Positions 1-6,557 of a DNA stretch of 7,063 nt are shown here, one piece after another (the stretch's first letter is position 1; every line of letters begins with the position of its first letter). A program made the position numbers and the translations under genes. This DNA comes from Candidatus Rokuibacteriota bacterium (GTDB taxonomy: Bacteria; Methylomirabilota; Methylomirabilia; Rokubacteriales; JACOUJ01): NCBI GenBank assembly GCA_016177865.1, contig JACOUJ010000291.1, forward strand, positions 1 to 7,063. Reading direction: 5' to 3'. The notes under the pieces were generated by a model. That model ran no database searches. It worked only from the letters and a program-made list of their open reading frames with translations, and was not told the DNA's origin.

Positions 1-109
1 ACAGTTTCCCCTATCTTCCTCCAGCCTTCTCGGGTACCAATAAATCATTTTTCGCTTTGCGCCGTATATCTCGCATTCGGCCGTGACAGCCCGCGGGCGG
101 TTTGTGCGG
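1..109. other. Non-coding end downstream of the methyltransferase gene
   Basis: This stretch holds no gene I can support. It includes an AT-rich patch (about 39-56), unlike the rest of the window, and a 10-base palindrome GCCCGCGGGC (89-98) just after the methyltransferase stop. No T-run follows the palindrome, so a terminator is not supported. GGAGGAAG on the minus strand near 16-23 could serve a gene beyond the left edge, but no start codon is seen within the window. Confidence 0.5.
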
Positions 110-1009
110 TCAGTCTCCTGCAGCGAGCGGCCGGAGGGCATGGAGGCAGATGGAGGCACCCTGGTGGGCCAGGCCGTCCCAAGCGACCAAAGGCTCTACG
201 GCCAACCGGGCCGCCAGGCGGAGCGCTCGACCGGGCGTTCCCCACCGATCCCACTCAACCGACCCCATATAGCCCGCCACGTTGTGGTAGTAGTCGAACC
301 AATCCACCGGCTCCACTCGGAGGCCCGCCTGCGTCAGGAGTCGCGCGAGGATTGAGGCCGTGTAGAGGTAGAGGTGCTGCGGCGTCCTCGCGAAAAGCCA
401 CCGTGGGCCAAACCAACGTGAAGCCCGAGAAGCAAAATTCGGAACCGAGACAACGAGGCGCCCCTGAGGTCTCAGGAGGGTGGTCATCTTTTGCAGCACC
501 GAGACGGGATTCGGCACATGCTCCAGCGTGTGCTGGCTCACGATGAGATCGAACCGGTGGTCGCCGAAATCATAGGACTCGAACTCGGCGAAGATGACGT
601 TGACCCCGAATTCCCGGGTGGTCAATTCTCTCGTGGGAGAGTAGAGGTCGATCCCGACGACATCCCGGATTCCCAGCGCCCGCAGCGTTTTCAGGAGCCC
701 GCCGTAGCCACACCCCACATCCAAAACCCGGCTCTCAGGATTGAGGTGCGGGAGAAGTTTCTTGGCGTAGTACCGCCACTGCCGCTCATACCAGGTCACC
801 CGCGCGCGATAGTAGGCCTCGTCGTACTCGGGATCCTCGTAAGCCCGGGCGATCTCGTCGGGCGTGGGAAAGGGAGATTGGGCAACGAGGCCGCAGCCGG
901 CGCACCGGACATAGTCGTACCGGCGAGCGCCGTGACGGAGGCCTCGCCACACCACGTGGCCGTCTCTGGATCCACACGCCGGACACTGCCCGTCTGGTCC
1001 CGCGCCCAT
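110..1009 (-). CDS. Class I SAM-dependent methyltransferase with N-terminal zinc ribbon
   Basis: This 299-residue cytoplasmic protein begins with a zinc ribbon (CPAC at 9-12 and CAGC at 36-39), followed by a Rossmann methyltransferase domain. Motif I is VLDVGCGYGG (95-104), the acidic residue closing strand 2 is D121 in VVGIDLY, and the post-I region is FDLIVSQHTLEHVPNP (153-168), with the LEHV typical of UbiE/Methyltransf_11-type enzymes. A strand reading GRLVVSVPN follows. The C-terminal part (about 215-299) has HLYLYTASILARLLTQAGL, common in methyltransferases of cell-surface sugar and small-molecule pathways. The zinc ribbon plus this core is common among enzymes in polysaccharide or secondary-metabolite clusters. 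The acceptor is unknown. The start is ATG 1009, 9 bases after the TauE stop, with a modest AGGGA site, so the two genes are probably co-transcribed. The zinc ribbon and SAM motifs are intact. Confidence 0.92.
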   Translation of the reverse strand: MGAGPDGQCPACGSRDGHVVWRGLRHGARRYDYVRCAGCGLVAQSPFPTPDEIARAYEDPEYDEAYYRARVTWYERQWRYYAKKLLPHLNPESRVLDVGCGYGGLLKTLRALGIRDVVGIDLYSPTRELTTREFGVNVIFAEFESYDFGDHRFDLIVSQHTLEHVPNPVSVLQKMTTLLRPQGRLVVSVPNFASRASRWFGPRWLFARTPQHLYLYTASILARLLTQAGLRVEPVDWFDYYHNVAGYMGSVEWDRWGTPGRALRLAARLAVEPLVAWDGLAHQGASICLHALRPLAAGD

Positions 1010-1018
1010 GTTCCCTGC

Positions 1019-1777
1019 CTACGGGAGGACGCCCAGGCCGCGCAGCCCCTGGACCAGCAGGTTCAGCGCCGAAAGCACGAGCAGGACGCTGATGACCTTC
1101 CGGAACGTCGCGTTATTCAAGCGGTCTCGTACGCGGATGCCCAGGTAAAACGCAAGCAGCGATGGGATGAGACTGAGGAGGCCGGTCGTGACGGTCGTTC
1201 GGTCGTACAGTCCCAGCCGCCAGAGCCCGATGACGTTCACGATTGAGAAGACCTGGAGGATGACTGCAATGGACGCGACGAACTCTCTCGAGGGAACCCG
1301 CCTTGCGTGGAGGTAACCGGCCAAAAGGGGACCGGAAATGGACGTCCCACCGTGGATCAGGCCGGAAAACCCTCCGACCAGCAGCCCGATCAGCCTCGTC
1401 GAGACCGTCTTGGGGTCGGTACCAAGGACGCGGTCTCCGCACGCGAGGATGAGGAACACGACGCCGGCAATGACGAGGGCAAGGAGGTTTGGGTCGAGGC
1501 GGACGAGCAACAGGAGCCCGGCGACCACGCCCACGGCGCCTGAGAGCGCAACGAGCCAGACTTCACGGGCCGCCGTGAGGATCCGGCGCCCCTCGTAAGC
1601 CAGGAGGACATTCGCTACGAAGGACGGGATGCTCATGATCACGACGGCCGTCCGCGCGCCGAATATGCCAGCGAGGATTGGCGTTGCGAAGAGCGGCAGG
1701 CCCATGCCGGTCACGCCCTTCACCAGGCCGGCGAACCCCAGGGACACGATGAGCAAGGCGAGGTCCCACTTACTCAT
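1019..1777 (-). CDS. TauE/SafE-family membrane permease (sulfite/organoanion exporter type)
   Basis: This 252-residue membrane protein has about eight hydrophobic segments in two related halves, the TauE/SafE pattern. The first half starts with LGFAGLVKGVTGMGLPLFATP (13-33). The second repeats it as GGFSGLIHGGTSISGPLLAGYL (about 134-155). Family members export or import sulfite, sulfoacetate or other small sulfur-containing or organic anions, and the substrate is not predictable from sequence. The start ATG at 1777 gives MSKWDLALLIV, a usual N-terminus; its Shine-Dalgarno is poor. The gene lies 112 bases after tctA, the only sizeable gap between genes here, and 9 bases before the methyltransferase gene. 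Sitting behind a carboxylate importer, it could handle a product of that substrate, but this is inference. Confidence 0.9.
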   Translation of the reverse strand: MSKWDLALLIVSLGFAGLVKGVTGMGLPLFATPILAGIFGARTAVVIMSIPSFVANVLLAYEGRRILTAAREVWLVALSGAVGVVAGLLLLVRLDPNLLALVIAGVVFLILACGDRVLGTDPKTVSTRLIGLLVGGFSGLIHGGTSISGPLLAGYLHARRVPSREFVASIAVILQVFSIVNVIGLWRLGLYDRTTVTTGLLSLIPSLLAFYLGIRVRDRLNNATFRKVISVLLVLSALNLLVQGLRGLGVLP

Positions 1778-1827
1778 CGCGGGCCCTGGAGGTCTCGAAC
1801 ACGTGATTCAGCGCGCGGGCTCCTCGG

Positions 1828-1848
1828 CCCAGGAGGCGAGATCCTGGG
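1828..1848 (-). repeat. Hairpin in the leader of the TauE gene
   Basis: A 7-bp perfect stem (CCCAGGA/TCCTGGG) encloses a 7-base loop, about 50 bases before the TauE start. No U-tract follows in either direction, so it is not a standard intrinsic terminator. If the promoter at 1865-1893 is used, it lies in the 5' leader. It could also stabilise the 3' end of the tct message. Confidence 0.4.
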
Positions 1849-1864
1849 GGGATTTGATTCGTGA

Positions 1865-1893
1865 ACGCTACCAGGGCCGGCCCTGGGTGTCAA
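1865..1893 (-). promoter_or_regulatory. Candidate sigma-70-type promoter for the TauE/methyltransferase pair
   Basis: On the minus strand a perfect TTGACA (1893-1888) is followed by exactly 17 bases and then TAGCGT (1870-1865), which matches the -10 consensus at three of six positions, including TA and the final T. The box overlaps the stop codon of tctA. The predicted start of transcription, near 1857, would leave a leader of about 80 bases before the TauE start. The -35 and spacing are ideal and the -10 is weak, so this is a candidate that may need an activator. Confidence 0.4.
1871..1886. repeat. Perfect 16-base palindrome in the promoter spacer
   Basis: CCAGGGCCGGCCCTGG is an exact 8+8 inverted repeat lying 3 bases after the tctA stop. 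It fills 16 of the 17 spacer bases between the candidate -35 and -10 boxes. It could be an operator for a dimeric regulator. As RNA it could also fold as a 6-bp stem with a CCGG loop, but there is no T-run for a terminator. Confidence 0.5.
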
Positions 1894-3404
1894 GGCGCGG
1901 GCGGGGTGTGACGGGGCGTCAGACCGCGCCGCAGGAGCTTGACCAGGGCCGGCGCGACGAGGACCGCGGCCGTCACAGCCAGAAGCCCGGCGGCGATGGG
2001 CCGGGTCAGGAACACTGATGGATCGCCCCGGCTGATCGCGAGCGCGCGGCGGAGCTGCTGCTCGGCCAGCGGCCCCAGGATCATCCCGACCAGCACCGGC
2101 GCGACCGGAAAGTCGTAGACCCGCATCACGTAGCCCAGGAGCCCGATCACGACGAGGATGACGAGATCGGCGGTCGAGCCGTTGACGGCATAGGCCCCCA
2201 GGAGGGCGAAGACCATGATCCCGCCATAGAGCCACGGGCGCGGAATCGCGAGCAGGCGAACCCAGAGGGGCGCCAGCGGGAGATTCAGGATGAGGAGCAT
2301 CACGTTGCCGATGTACAGGCTGGCGATCACGCCCCAGACGAGGTCCGGCGAGCGCTCGAAGAGAAGCGGCCCCGGCTGGAGCCCGTACCCCTGAAACGCG
2401 GCGAGGAGGATCGCCGCGGTGGCGGAGGTGGGGAGCCCGAGGGTGAGGAGTGGGGCCAGCACCCCGGCCGCCGCGGCGTTGTTTGCGGCCTCCGGCCCCG
2501 CCACGCCCTCGATCGCGCCCTTGCCGAACTCCTCCGGATGAGCACTGAGGCGCTTCTCGGTGAGATAGGAGAGAAACGTCGGGATCTCCGCGCCCCCTGC
2601 GGGCAGGGCGCCGATCGGAAAGCCGAGGAGCGTGCCGCGCAGCCAGGGCTTCCACGAGCGCCGCCACTCCTCGCGCGTCATCCAGACCGAGCCCCGGATG
2701 GGCGCGACTTCCGTCCCGCCATCGCTCTCGTGGCTCGCCACGTAGAGCGTCTCGCCCACGGCGAAGAGCCCGACCACGACGAGGACCATCCCCACGCCAT
2801 CGAGGAGGGCGGGAATCCCGAAGGTGAAGCGCGCCTGGCCGGTCTGCGTGTCGATCCCGACGAGGCCGAGAGCCAGGCCGAGGAGGAGGCTCATGATCCC
2901 TCTGAGGCGCGACTCGCCGAGGACCGCGGACACGGTCGTGAAGGCGAGAAGCATGAGGCAGAAGTACTCGGCGGGGCCGAACGAGAGCGCGACGGAAACG
3001 AGGAGCGGGGCCAGGAAGGTGAGACCAATCGTCGCGAGCGTGCCGGCGACGAACGAGCCGACGGCTGCTGTGGCCAGCGCCGCGGCGCCACGGCCCCGGC
3101 GCGCCATCTGGTACCCTTCCACGGCCGTGATGATGGAGGCCGATTCCCCGGGGGTGTTGATGAGGATCGAAGTCGTCGAGCCGCCGTACATGGCGCCGTA
3201 GTAGACCCCGGCGAACATGATAAAGCTCGCGGTCGGGGCGAGGTTGTAGGTCACGGGCAGGAGGAGGGCGACGGTCAGCGCAGGCCCCACGCCGGGGAGG
3301 ATGCCGACCGTGGTGCCCAGGACCGCGCCCACGAACGCGAAGACGAGATTGATAGGCGTGAGGGCGACGCCGAAGCCGTGAGCCAGCGCCGCGAGGGTCT
3401 CCAC
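1890..3404 (-). CDS. tctA: Tripartite tricarboxylate transporter large membrane subunit (TctA)
   Basis: This 504-residue permease is the main translocating subunit, with about 12 membrane helices. Both signature regions of the TctA family are present. The first is GILPGVGPALTVALLLP (34-50) followed by YYGAMYGGSTTSILINTPGE (68-87). The second is its internal repeat, GALPAGGAEIPTFLSY (about 262-277), followed by GPEAANNAAAAG and LTLGLPTSATAAILL (about 300-330). The two-fold repeat of a proline/glycine-rich re-entrant motif is typical and reflects an ancient duplication. The start is GTG 3404, which gives METLAALAHGFGVALTP, matching the usual N-terminus. It lies 3 bases after tctB, so coupling is likely. 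The stop TGA overlaps a TTGACA box that may belong to a promoter for the next gene. Length is normal and no key motif is missing. Confidence 0.96.
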   Translation of the reverse strand: METLAALAHGFGVALTPINLVFAFVGAVLGTTVGILPGVGPALTVALLLPVTYNLAPTASFIMFAGVYYGAMYGGSTTSILINTPGESASIITAVEGYQMARRGRGAAALATAAVGSFVAGTLATIGLTFLAPLLVSVALSFGPAEYFCLMLLAFTTVSAVLGESRLRGIMSLLLGLALGLVGIDTQTGQARFTFGIPALLDGVGMVLVVVGLFAVGETLYVASHESDGGTEVAPIRGSVWMTREEWRRSWKPWLRGTLLGFPIGALPAGGAEIPTFLSYLTEKRLSAHPEEFGKGAIEGVAGPEAANNAAAAGVLAPLLTLGLPTSATAAILLAAFQGYGLQPGPLLFERSPDLVWGVIASLYIGNVMLLILNLPLAPLWVRLLAIPRPWLYGGIMVFALLGAYAVNGSTADLVILVVIGLLGYVMRVYDFPVAPVLVGMILGPLAEQQLRRALAISRGDPSVFLTRPIAAGLLAVTAAVLVAPALVKLLRRGLTPRHTPPAP

Positions 3405-3407
3405 GGG

Positions 3408-3863
3408 CTACCGCCAGTCGAGCGGGCCGCCCGGGAGCGAGACGCCGAGCGCCCGAGAGAAGACGAGATAGACCGCGAGGCCCAGGGCGAGCCCGAGCAC
3501 CAGGCCCCGGCCCCATCGCCGGGCCCCGAAGCCGCGCGCGGTGAGGACGAAGGCGATCGCCGCGCTCGGGGCAAAGCCGAGCGGCTGGAACAGGAGCACG
3601 GCCAGGATCAGGCCCGAGAGGATCCAGGCGAGGGCGGGACGCTCGGCTCGGGGGGGCTCGGGGAACGCGCGCCCTCGAAGAACACGAAGGAGCAGCGCGC
3701 CCCCCGCCAGAACAAGCGCACCGCCGACGAGGATGGGAAACGCCCGAGGCCCGACGCCGGCGTAGGGCGCATCGCCCGCGATGCCCCGCGCGCCGAGAAG
3801 GAGGAAGAGGCCCAGCCCGACAACGCCGACGGCGACCGCGAAGGCTCCGCCGCTTGCGCGCAC
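3408..3863 (-). CDS. tctB: Tripartite tricarboxylate transporter small membrane subunit (TctB)
   Basis: This 151-residue membrane protein is the small, poorly conserved subunit that pairs with TctA in the inner membrane. Four hydrophobic segments are visible, at about 8-24, 44-60, 83-100 and 118-136. The first two are joined by a loop with GVGPRAFPILVGG, the usual TctB motif after helix 1 (family consensus 'GPgfFP'). The start is GTG at 3863, 4 bases after the tctC stop, with no strong Shine-Dalgarno, so translation is probably coupled. The gene stops 3 bases before tctA. Length and position between tctC and tctA match the family. The call rests on topology, the GPRAFP motif and context together. 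Confidence 0.9.
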   Translation of the reverse strand: MRASGGAFAVAVGVVGLGLFLLLGARGIAGDAPYAGVGPRAFPILVGGALVLAGGALLLRVLRGRAFPEPPRAERPALAWILSGLILAVLLFQPLGFAPSAAIAFVLTARGFGARRWGRGLVLGLALGLAVYLVFSRALGVSLPGGPLDWR

Positions 3864-3867
3864 GGGC

Positions 3868-4833
3868 CTACTTCACGAGCCCGACGCCCTTGAGGACCGC
3901 GCCGATGCGCTCATTCTCCGCGCGGATGAACCGGGCATAGGCGTCACCCGCGAGGTAGGCGTCCTCCCAGTTCTGCTTCCTGAGTTCAGCCTTCCATGAG
4001 GCCGACTTCACCATCGAGTCCACGGTGTCGAGGAGCGCTTTCCGGTTGGCCGCGCTGGTCCCTTCAGGCGCCACGACCCCGCGCCAGTTCCCGAACTCGA
4101 CATTCACCCCTTGCTCCTTGAGGGTGGGCACATTGATCCCGGGGATCCGCGCGGGGGCGCTCAAGGCGAGGGCCCGGAGCTTCTTCGACTCGATGTGGGC
4201 CTGGAACTCGCCGTAGCCGCTGATCCCGGCGACCACCTGGGCGCCGAGGAGGGAAGCCACCGCCTCGCCGCCGCCCGCGTAGGCGACGTAGTTGACCTTG
4301 GCCGGCGGCGCGCCGACTGCCTCCGCAACCAGGGCCGCAAGGATATGGTCAGAACCGCCGCGCGAGCCTCCGGCGATCGCGACCGCCCCCGGATCCTTCT
4401 TGAGCGCTTCCGTGAAGTCGCGCAGGGTCCGGATCTTCGAGGACTCGGGCACCGCGATGACGAGGTACTCGGAGGTGAGCCGGGCGATCGGCGTCACAGA
4501 CTCGAGGGTCACCGGGGACTTGTTGGTGAGGATCGCACCGACCATGACGAGGCCCATGACCATCAGCGATCCGCCCTCTCCCTTCGACTTCGCAAACTCG
4601 GCGAGCCCGATCGTCCCGCCGGCCCCCCCGCGATTGCTGAGCCGGATCGCGCCGGTGACGAGCTTCTCCGCGCGGAGGGCCTGCTCGACGGCGCGGCCGG
4701 TCTGGTCCCAGCCTCCCCCGGGGTTGGCCGGAACGAGGATCTTGAGGGAAGGCAGGGGCTCGGCGAAGGCCGAGAAGGTCCCGGCTAGGATAACGCTCAA
4801 CAGGGCTATGAACGCCGTTGTCGGCCTGAGCAT
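3868..4833 (-). CDS. tctC: Tripartite tricarboxylate transporter substrate-binding protein (TctC/Bug family)
   Basis: This 321-residue periplasmic solute receptor delivers a carboxylate to the TctAB membrane pair, and uptake is driven by an ion gradient. A signal peptide is clear: basic MLRP, a hydrophobic core to about residue 20, and a probable cleavage after AFA (24). The mature part begins with LKILVPANPGGGWDQTGR (30-47), the ligand-loop signature of the TctC/Bug family, and includes GGSRGGSDHIL (about 155-165), YAGGGEAV and NWRGVVAPEGTS, all typical of the family. The length is normal. The start ATG has a strong Shine-Dalgarno (4841-4850) with 7-base spacing. The gene lies 18 bases after the ParB-like gene and 4 bases before tctB, so an operon is likely. 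The ligand cannot be read from sequence: family members bind citrate, other di- or tricarboxylates, aromatic acids or amino acids. Confidence 0.95.
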   Translation of the reverse strand: MLRPTTAFIALLSVILAGTFSAFAEPLPSLKILVPANPGGGWDQTGRAVEQALRAEKLVTGAIRLSNRGGAGGTIGLAEFAKSKGEGGSLMVMGLVMVGAILTNKSPVTLESVTPIARLTSEYLVIAVPESSKIRTLRDFTEALKKDPGAVAIAGGSRGGSDHILAALVAEAVGAPPAKVNYVAYAGGGEAVASLLGAQVVAGISGYGEFQAHIESKKLRALALSAPARIPGINVPTLKEQGVNVEFGNWRGVVAPEGTSAANRKALLDTVDSMVKSASWKAELRKQNWEDAYLAGDAYARFIRAENERIGAVLKGVGLVK

Positions 4834-4840
4834 GTTGTGA

Positions 4841-4850
4841 TTCCTCCTCC
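4841..4850 (-). promoter_or_regulatory. Strong ribosome binding site for tctC
   Basis: The minus strand reads GGAGGAGGAA, ending 7 bases before the tctC ATG. It is the best Shine-Dalgarno in the window. It fits a receptor made in excess over its membrane subunits, whose genes have GTG starts and weak sites. Confidence 0.75.
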
Positions 4851-4851
4851 A

Positions 4852-5763
4852 TTACGTCGTCGCCGCGGCCATGATGGCGACGCGGGCGATGTCCTCGTAC
4901 CGGATCCTCGTGACGTCGAACTCCTTGAGGTTGTCGATGAGCTTCTCGAATGTCTGATCGAACGAGGGAAGCGTCTTCCGCTGCCGGCTGAGCGGCGTCG
5001 TGCGGGCGAGGACGTAGTTCTTGACGTAGGGGTGATTGATCCCCCGCTTCTTGAGCTTCTGCACGACCGCCGTGAGCGTCTCGTCGGCCTTCCGCACCAG
5101 TTCCGCTCGCCGCTCGCGCTCCTCGAGGGCCTTGGGCAGCGGAGTTTTCAGAAACTTGTCCACGCGCCTGAGGATCGGGGCGAAGGCCCCCCCGGCGAAT
5201 CGGGCGTTTCCCTCGTAGAGGAGCCCGAGGGTGAGGAAGTGAGGCGCCTCGAACTGGAAGGCGTAGGCCTCCTCGTCCTCCCGCGAGCCCTCTTCGACGA
5301 GGCCGCGCGCCATCCGGATGACCTCGAGCGACTTCTCCTTGAGGTTGTGGGCCTTCTCGGTGTTGAGCGCCAGGATCTGGAAGGCGACCTCGGGGTCCGG
5401 GATCAGGATCGCCGGGATCAGCTTCGCCTTGAGCTTGGAGAGCGCCTCGCGCCGGTGGTTCCCGTTGGGGGTCCAGTAGACGCCGGGCCGGGGGGAGATC
5501 GCCACGATCGGGTCGACGAAGCGGTCGAGCTTCTTCAAAACCTCCTGGAGGCGCTTGACATGGGTCTTCGAGAGGTTCCGCTGGTATGGCGTCGGCTCGA
5601 CCTTCGAGAGCGGGAGGAGGCAGAAGAACTGCCAGTGGTCTCCCTCCGGCTCCTGATAGATCGCGAGGACATGGCCGCCGTCGTCATCGATCTGCGTTGC
5701 GAGGGCCGTGACGGCCTTGGGCAGTTCGGCCTTCTCGGGGTAGACGGCTGCGTCCTTCATCAT
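4852..5763 (-). CDS. ParB/sulfiredoxin-fold (ParB N-terminal-like) protein, 303 aa
   Basis: Residues 51-121 carry a ParB-type N-terminal domain. It has the strand motif LPLSKVEPTPYQR (51-62), a helix, DPIVAIS (84-90), and the signature box GNHRREAL (101-108), which corresponds to GERRxRA in ParB and GCHR in sulfiredoxin. Related domains bind CTP or ATP and act in chromosome partitioning, nuclease, kinase or sulfinic-acid reductase roles. The rest (about 125-303) is helical and charged, and I do not recognise it as the ParB helix-turn-helix or dimerisation domain. No parA is present, so a classical partition role is unlikely. The Cys of sulfiredoxin is replaced by Asn102, so that chemistry is not expected. 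The start is ATG 5763 (MMKD), or the adjacent ATG 5760, which sits 7 bases from GGAGG. A GTG at 5784 would only extend the protein into the upstream gene. The gene is coupled to the MNIO partner by an ATGA overlap and is followed 18 bases later by tctC. The domain is fairly secure; the function is unknown. Confidence 0.82.
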   Translation of the reverse strand: MMKDAAVYPEKAELPKAVTALATQIDDDGGHVLAIYQEPEGDHWQFFCLLPLSKVEPTPYQRNLSKTHVKRLQEVLKKLDRFVDPIVAISPRPGVYWTPNGNHRREALSKLKAKLIPAILIPDPEVAFQILALNTEKAHNLKEKSLEVIRMARGLVEEGSREDEEAYAFQFEAPHFLTLGLLYEGNARFAGGAFAPILRRVDKFLKTPLPKALEERERRAELVRKADETLTAVVQKLKKRGINHPYVKNYVLARTTPLSRQRKTLPSFDQTFEKLIDNLKEFDVTRIRYEDIARVAIMAAATT

Positions 5764-6557
5764 CCTCCCTCCGACGGGCGCCACTCGACGGCGCCGAGGT
5801 CGGTCAGCTGGCCGAGGAGGCGCGCGATATCGCTTTCTCTCAGACCAGCCACCCCCGCCGCCTGGGCCGCGTCATGCCGTCCATCCAGGGCCTCGAGGAA
5901 TCGAACGAGCGGGTCCGGGCAACGGACCGAGTTGACGCGCCCCTGGGGGGACAGGGCCACGAGGAGTCGCGTGGGCTGCCGCGCGGGAAGGGCCGGAGCC
6001 GGATCACCGCGGCGGAGCGCGGGGAAGAGCGCGGTCACGTCCCACTCCAACTCGAGGATTCTCGTGCGGGCCGACCTCACCGGGAAGCCATTCTGTCGCC
6101 CATCTCCCCCGCTCCACTGCCGCGGGCCGGCCTCGACACGAAAGAGCGTTCCCTCGTAGCGCATCAGGTCCCGGCCGAACGGCGCGGAGAGCGCTTCGAG
6201 TAACTCGCCTTCGACCAGCCTGGCCACGGCGTCGGCCGAGGCTTCCGAGCCCAGAATGACGGAGTCGAGAAGATTTCGGAAGGCCGCCGAGCCCAGCAGT
6301 TCCAGGGGGTCGCGCCCGCCCTGGCGGGCCAGCGCCCGGCCATACCGGAACAGGCGCACGATCCGCTCCCGGTAGAAGTGGCGCGCCATGAAGCGTGCCA
6401 TCCGCTGAAGGCGCTCACGATCGCTCCGCGCCAGCACGCCCGCCTCCTCAGCGCCCAGCACTCCGGCTACGCGGCGATCGTCCCGGAGAAGCCTCTGACG
6501 CAGCCCGCCATCGGTCAAGACCCGCAACAGGGCGTCGTGGAGGCTGCGGCCGGTCAT
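5760..6557 (-). CDS. Probable partner protein of the MNIO (HvfC/TIGR04061-like layout), 265 aa
   Basis: This 265-residue soluble protein has no signal peptide or membrane segment. Residues 1-60 (LLRVLTDGGLRQRLL, then VAGVLGAEEAGVL) read as a short helical module like those in Os1348/NHLP-type or DUF2063 N-termini. A helical middle follows (about 55-120, with ARHFYRERIVRLFRYG and an SAAFRNLLDSVILGSEAS segment), then a beta-rich part with ELEWDVTALFPAL. The C-terminus (about 215-260, FLEALDGR then SDIARLLGQLTDLGAVEW) resembles a PqqD/RRE-type winged helix. MNIOs normally work with a second protein that recognises the substrate, and the position directly behind the MNIO fits that role. The family assignment is inference from pattern and context; no diagnostic motif proves it. 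The ATG at 6557 is chosen because it overlaps the upstream stop (ATGA). There is no clear Shine-Dalgarno, so translation probably depends on re-initiation. A longer frame reaching 6878 lies within the MNIO gene and is not used. Confidence 0.72.
   Translation of the reverse strand: MTGRSLHDALLRVLTDGGLRQRLLRDDRRVAGVLGAEEAGVLARSDRERLQRMARFMARHFYRERIVRLFRYGRALARQGGRDPLELLGSAAFRNLLDSVILGSEASADAVARLVEGELLEALSAPFGRDLMRYEGTLFRVEAGPRQWSGGDGRQNGFPVRSARTRILELEWDVTALFPALRRGDPAPALPARQPTRLLVALSPQGRVNSVRCPDPLVRFLEALDGRHDAAQAAGVAGLRESDIARLLGQLTDLGAVEWRPSEGG
5764..5772 (-). promoter_or_regulatory. Ribosome binding site for the ParB-like gene
   Basis: The minus strand reads GGAGGGAGG immediately before ATGATG. 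The upstream GGAGG lies 4 bases from the first ATG (5763) and 7 bases from the second (5760). Spacing favours the second ATG, although both begin the same frame and either overlaps the stop of the upstream gene. The site lies wholly inside the end of the partner gene. Confidence 0.6.

Noticed and set aside
89..98. Palindrome GCCCGCGGGC as a terminator for the methyltransferase gene
   Set aside because: The stem is only five pairs with no room for a loop, and no T-run follows on the minus strand.
1..109. Promoter in the AT-rich left end
   Set aside because: No pair of -35 and -10 boxes with suitable spacing could be found on either strand; the candidates match too few consensus bases.
491..1246. 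251-codon plus-strand frame across the methyltransferase/TauE junction
   Set aside because: It is antisense to two well-supported genes and has no recognisable domain.
1774..3516. 580-codon minus-strand frame, longer than tctA
   Set aside because: It is an out-of-frame shadow of tctA, made of R/P/G-rich sequence with no membrane pattern.
2538..3893. 451-codon open frame on the plus strand
   Set aside because: It lies antisense to tctA and tctB, which have clear family motifs. Its product is a run of R, E, G, D and A without domains.
4852..5763. Chromosome-partition ParB or sulfiredoxin
   Set aside because: No parA, no parS-like site and no recognisable ParB helix-turn-helix are present. 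The catalytic Cys of sulfiredoxin is replaced by Asn in the GNHR box.
5764..5784. GTG start at 5784 for the ParB-like gene
   Set aside because: It would add seven residues encoded inside the partner gene, while a good Shine-Dalgarno sits just before ATG 5763/5760.
4837..6159. 440-codon open frame on the plus strand
   Set aside because: It lies antisense to the ParB-like and partner genes. Its translation is charged low-complexity sequence rich in E, R, L and V, typical of the opposite strand of GC-rich genes, with no family motif.
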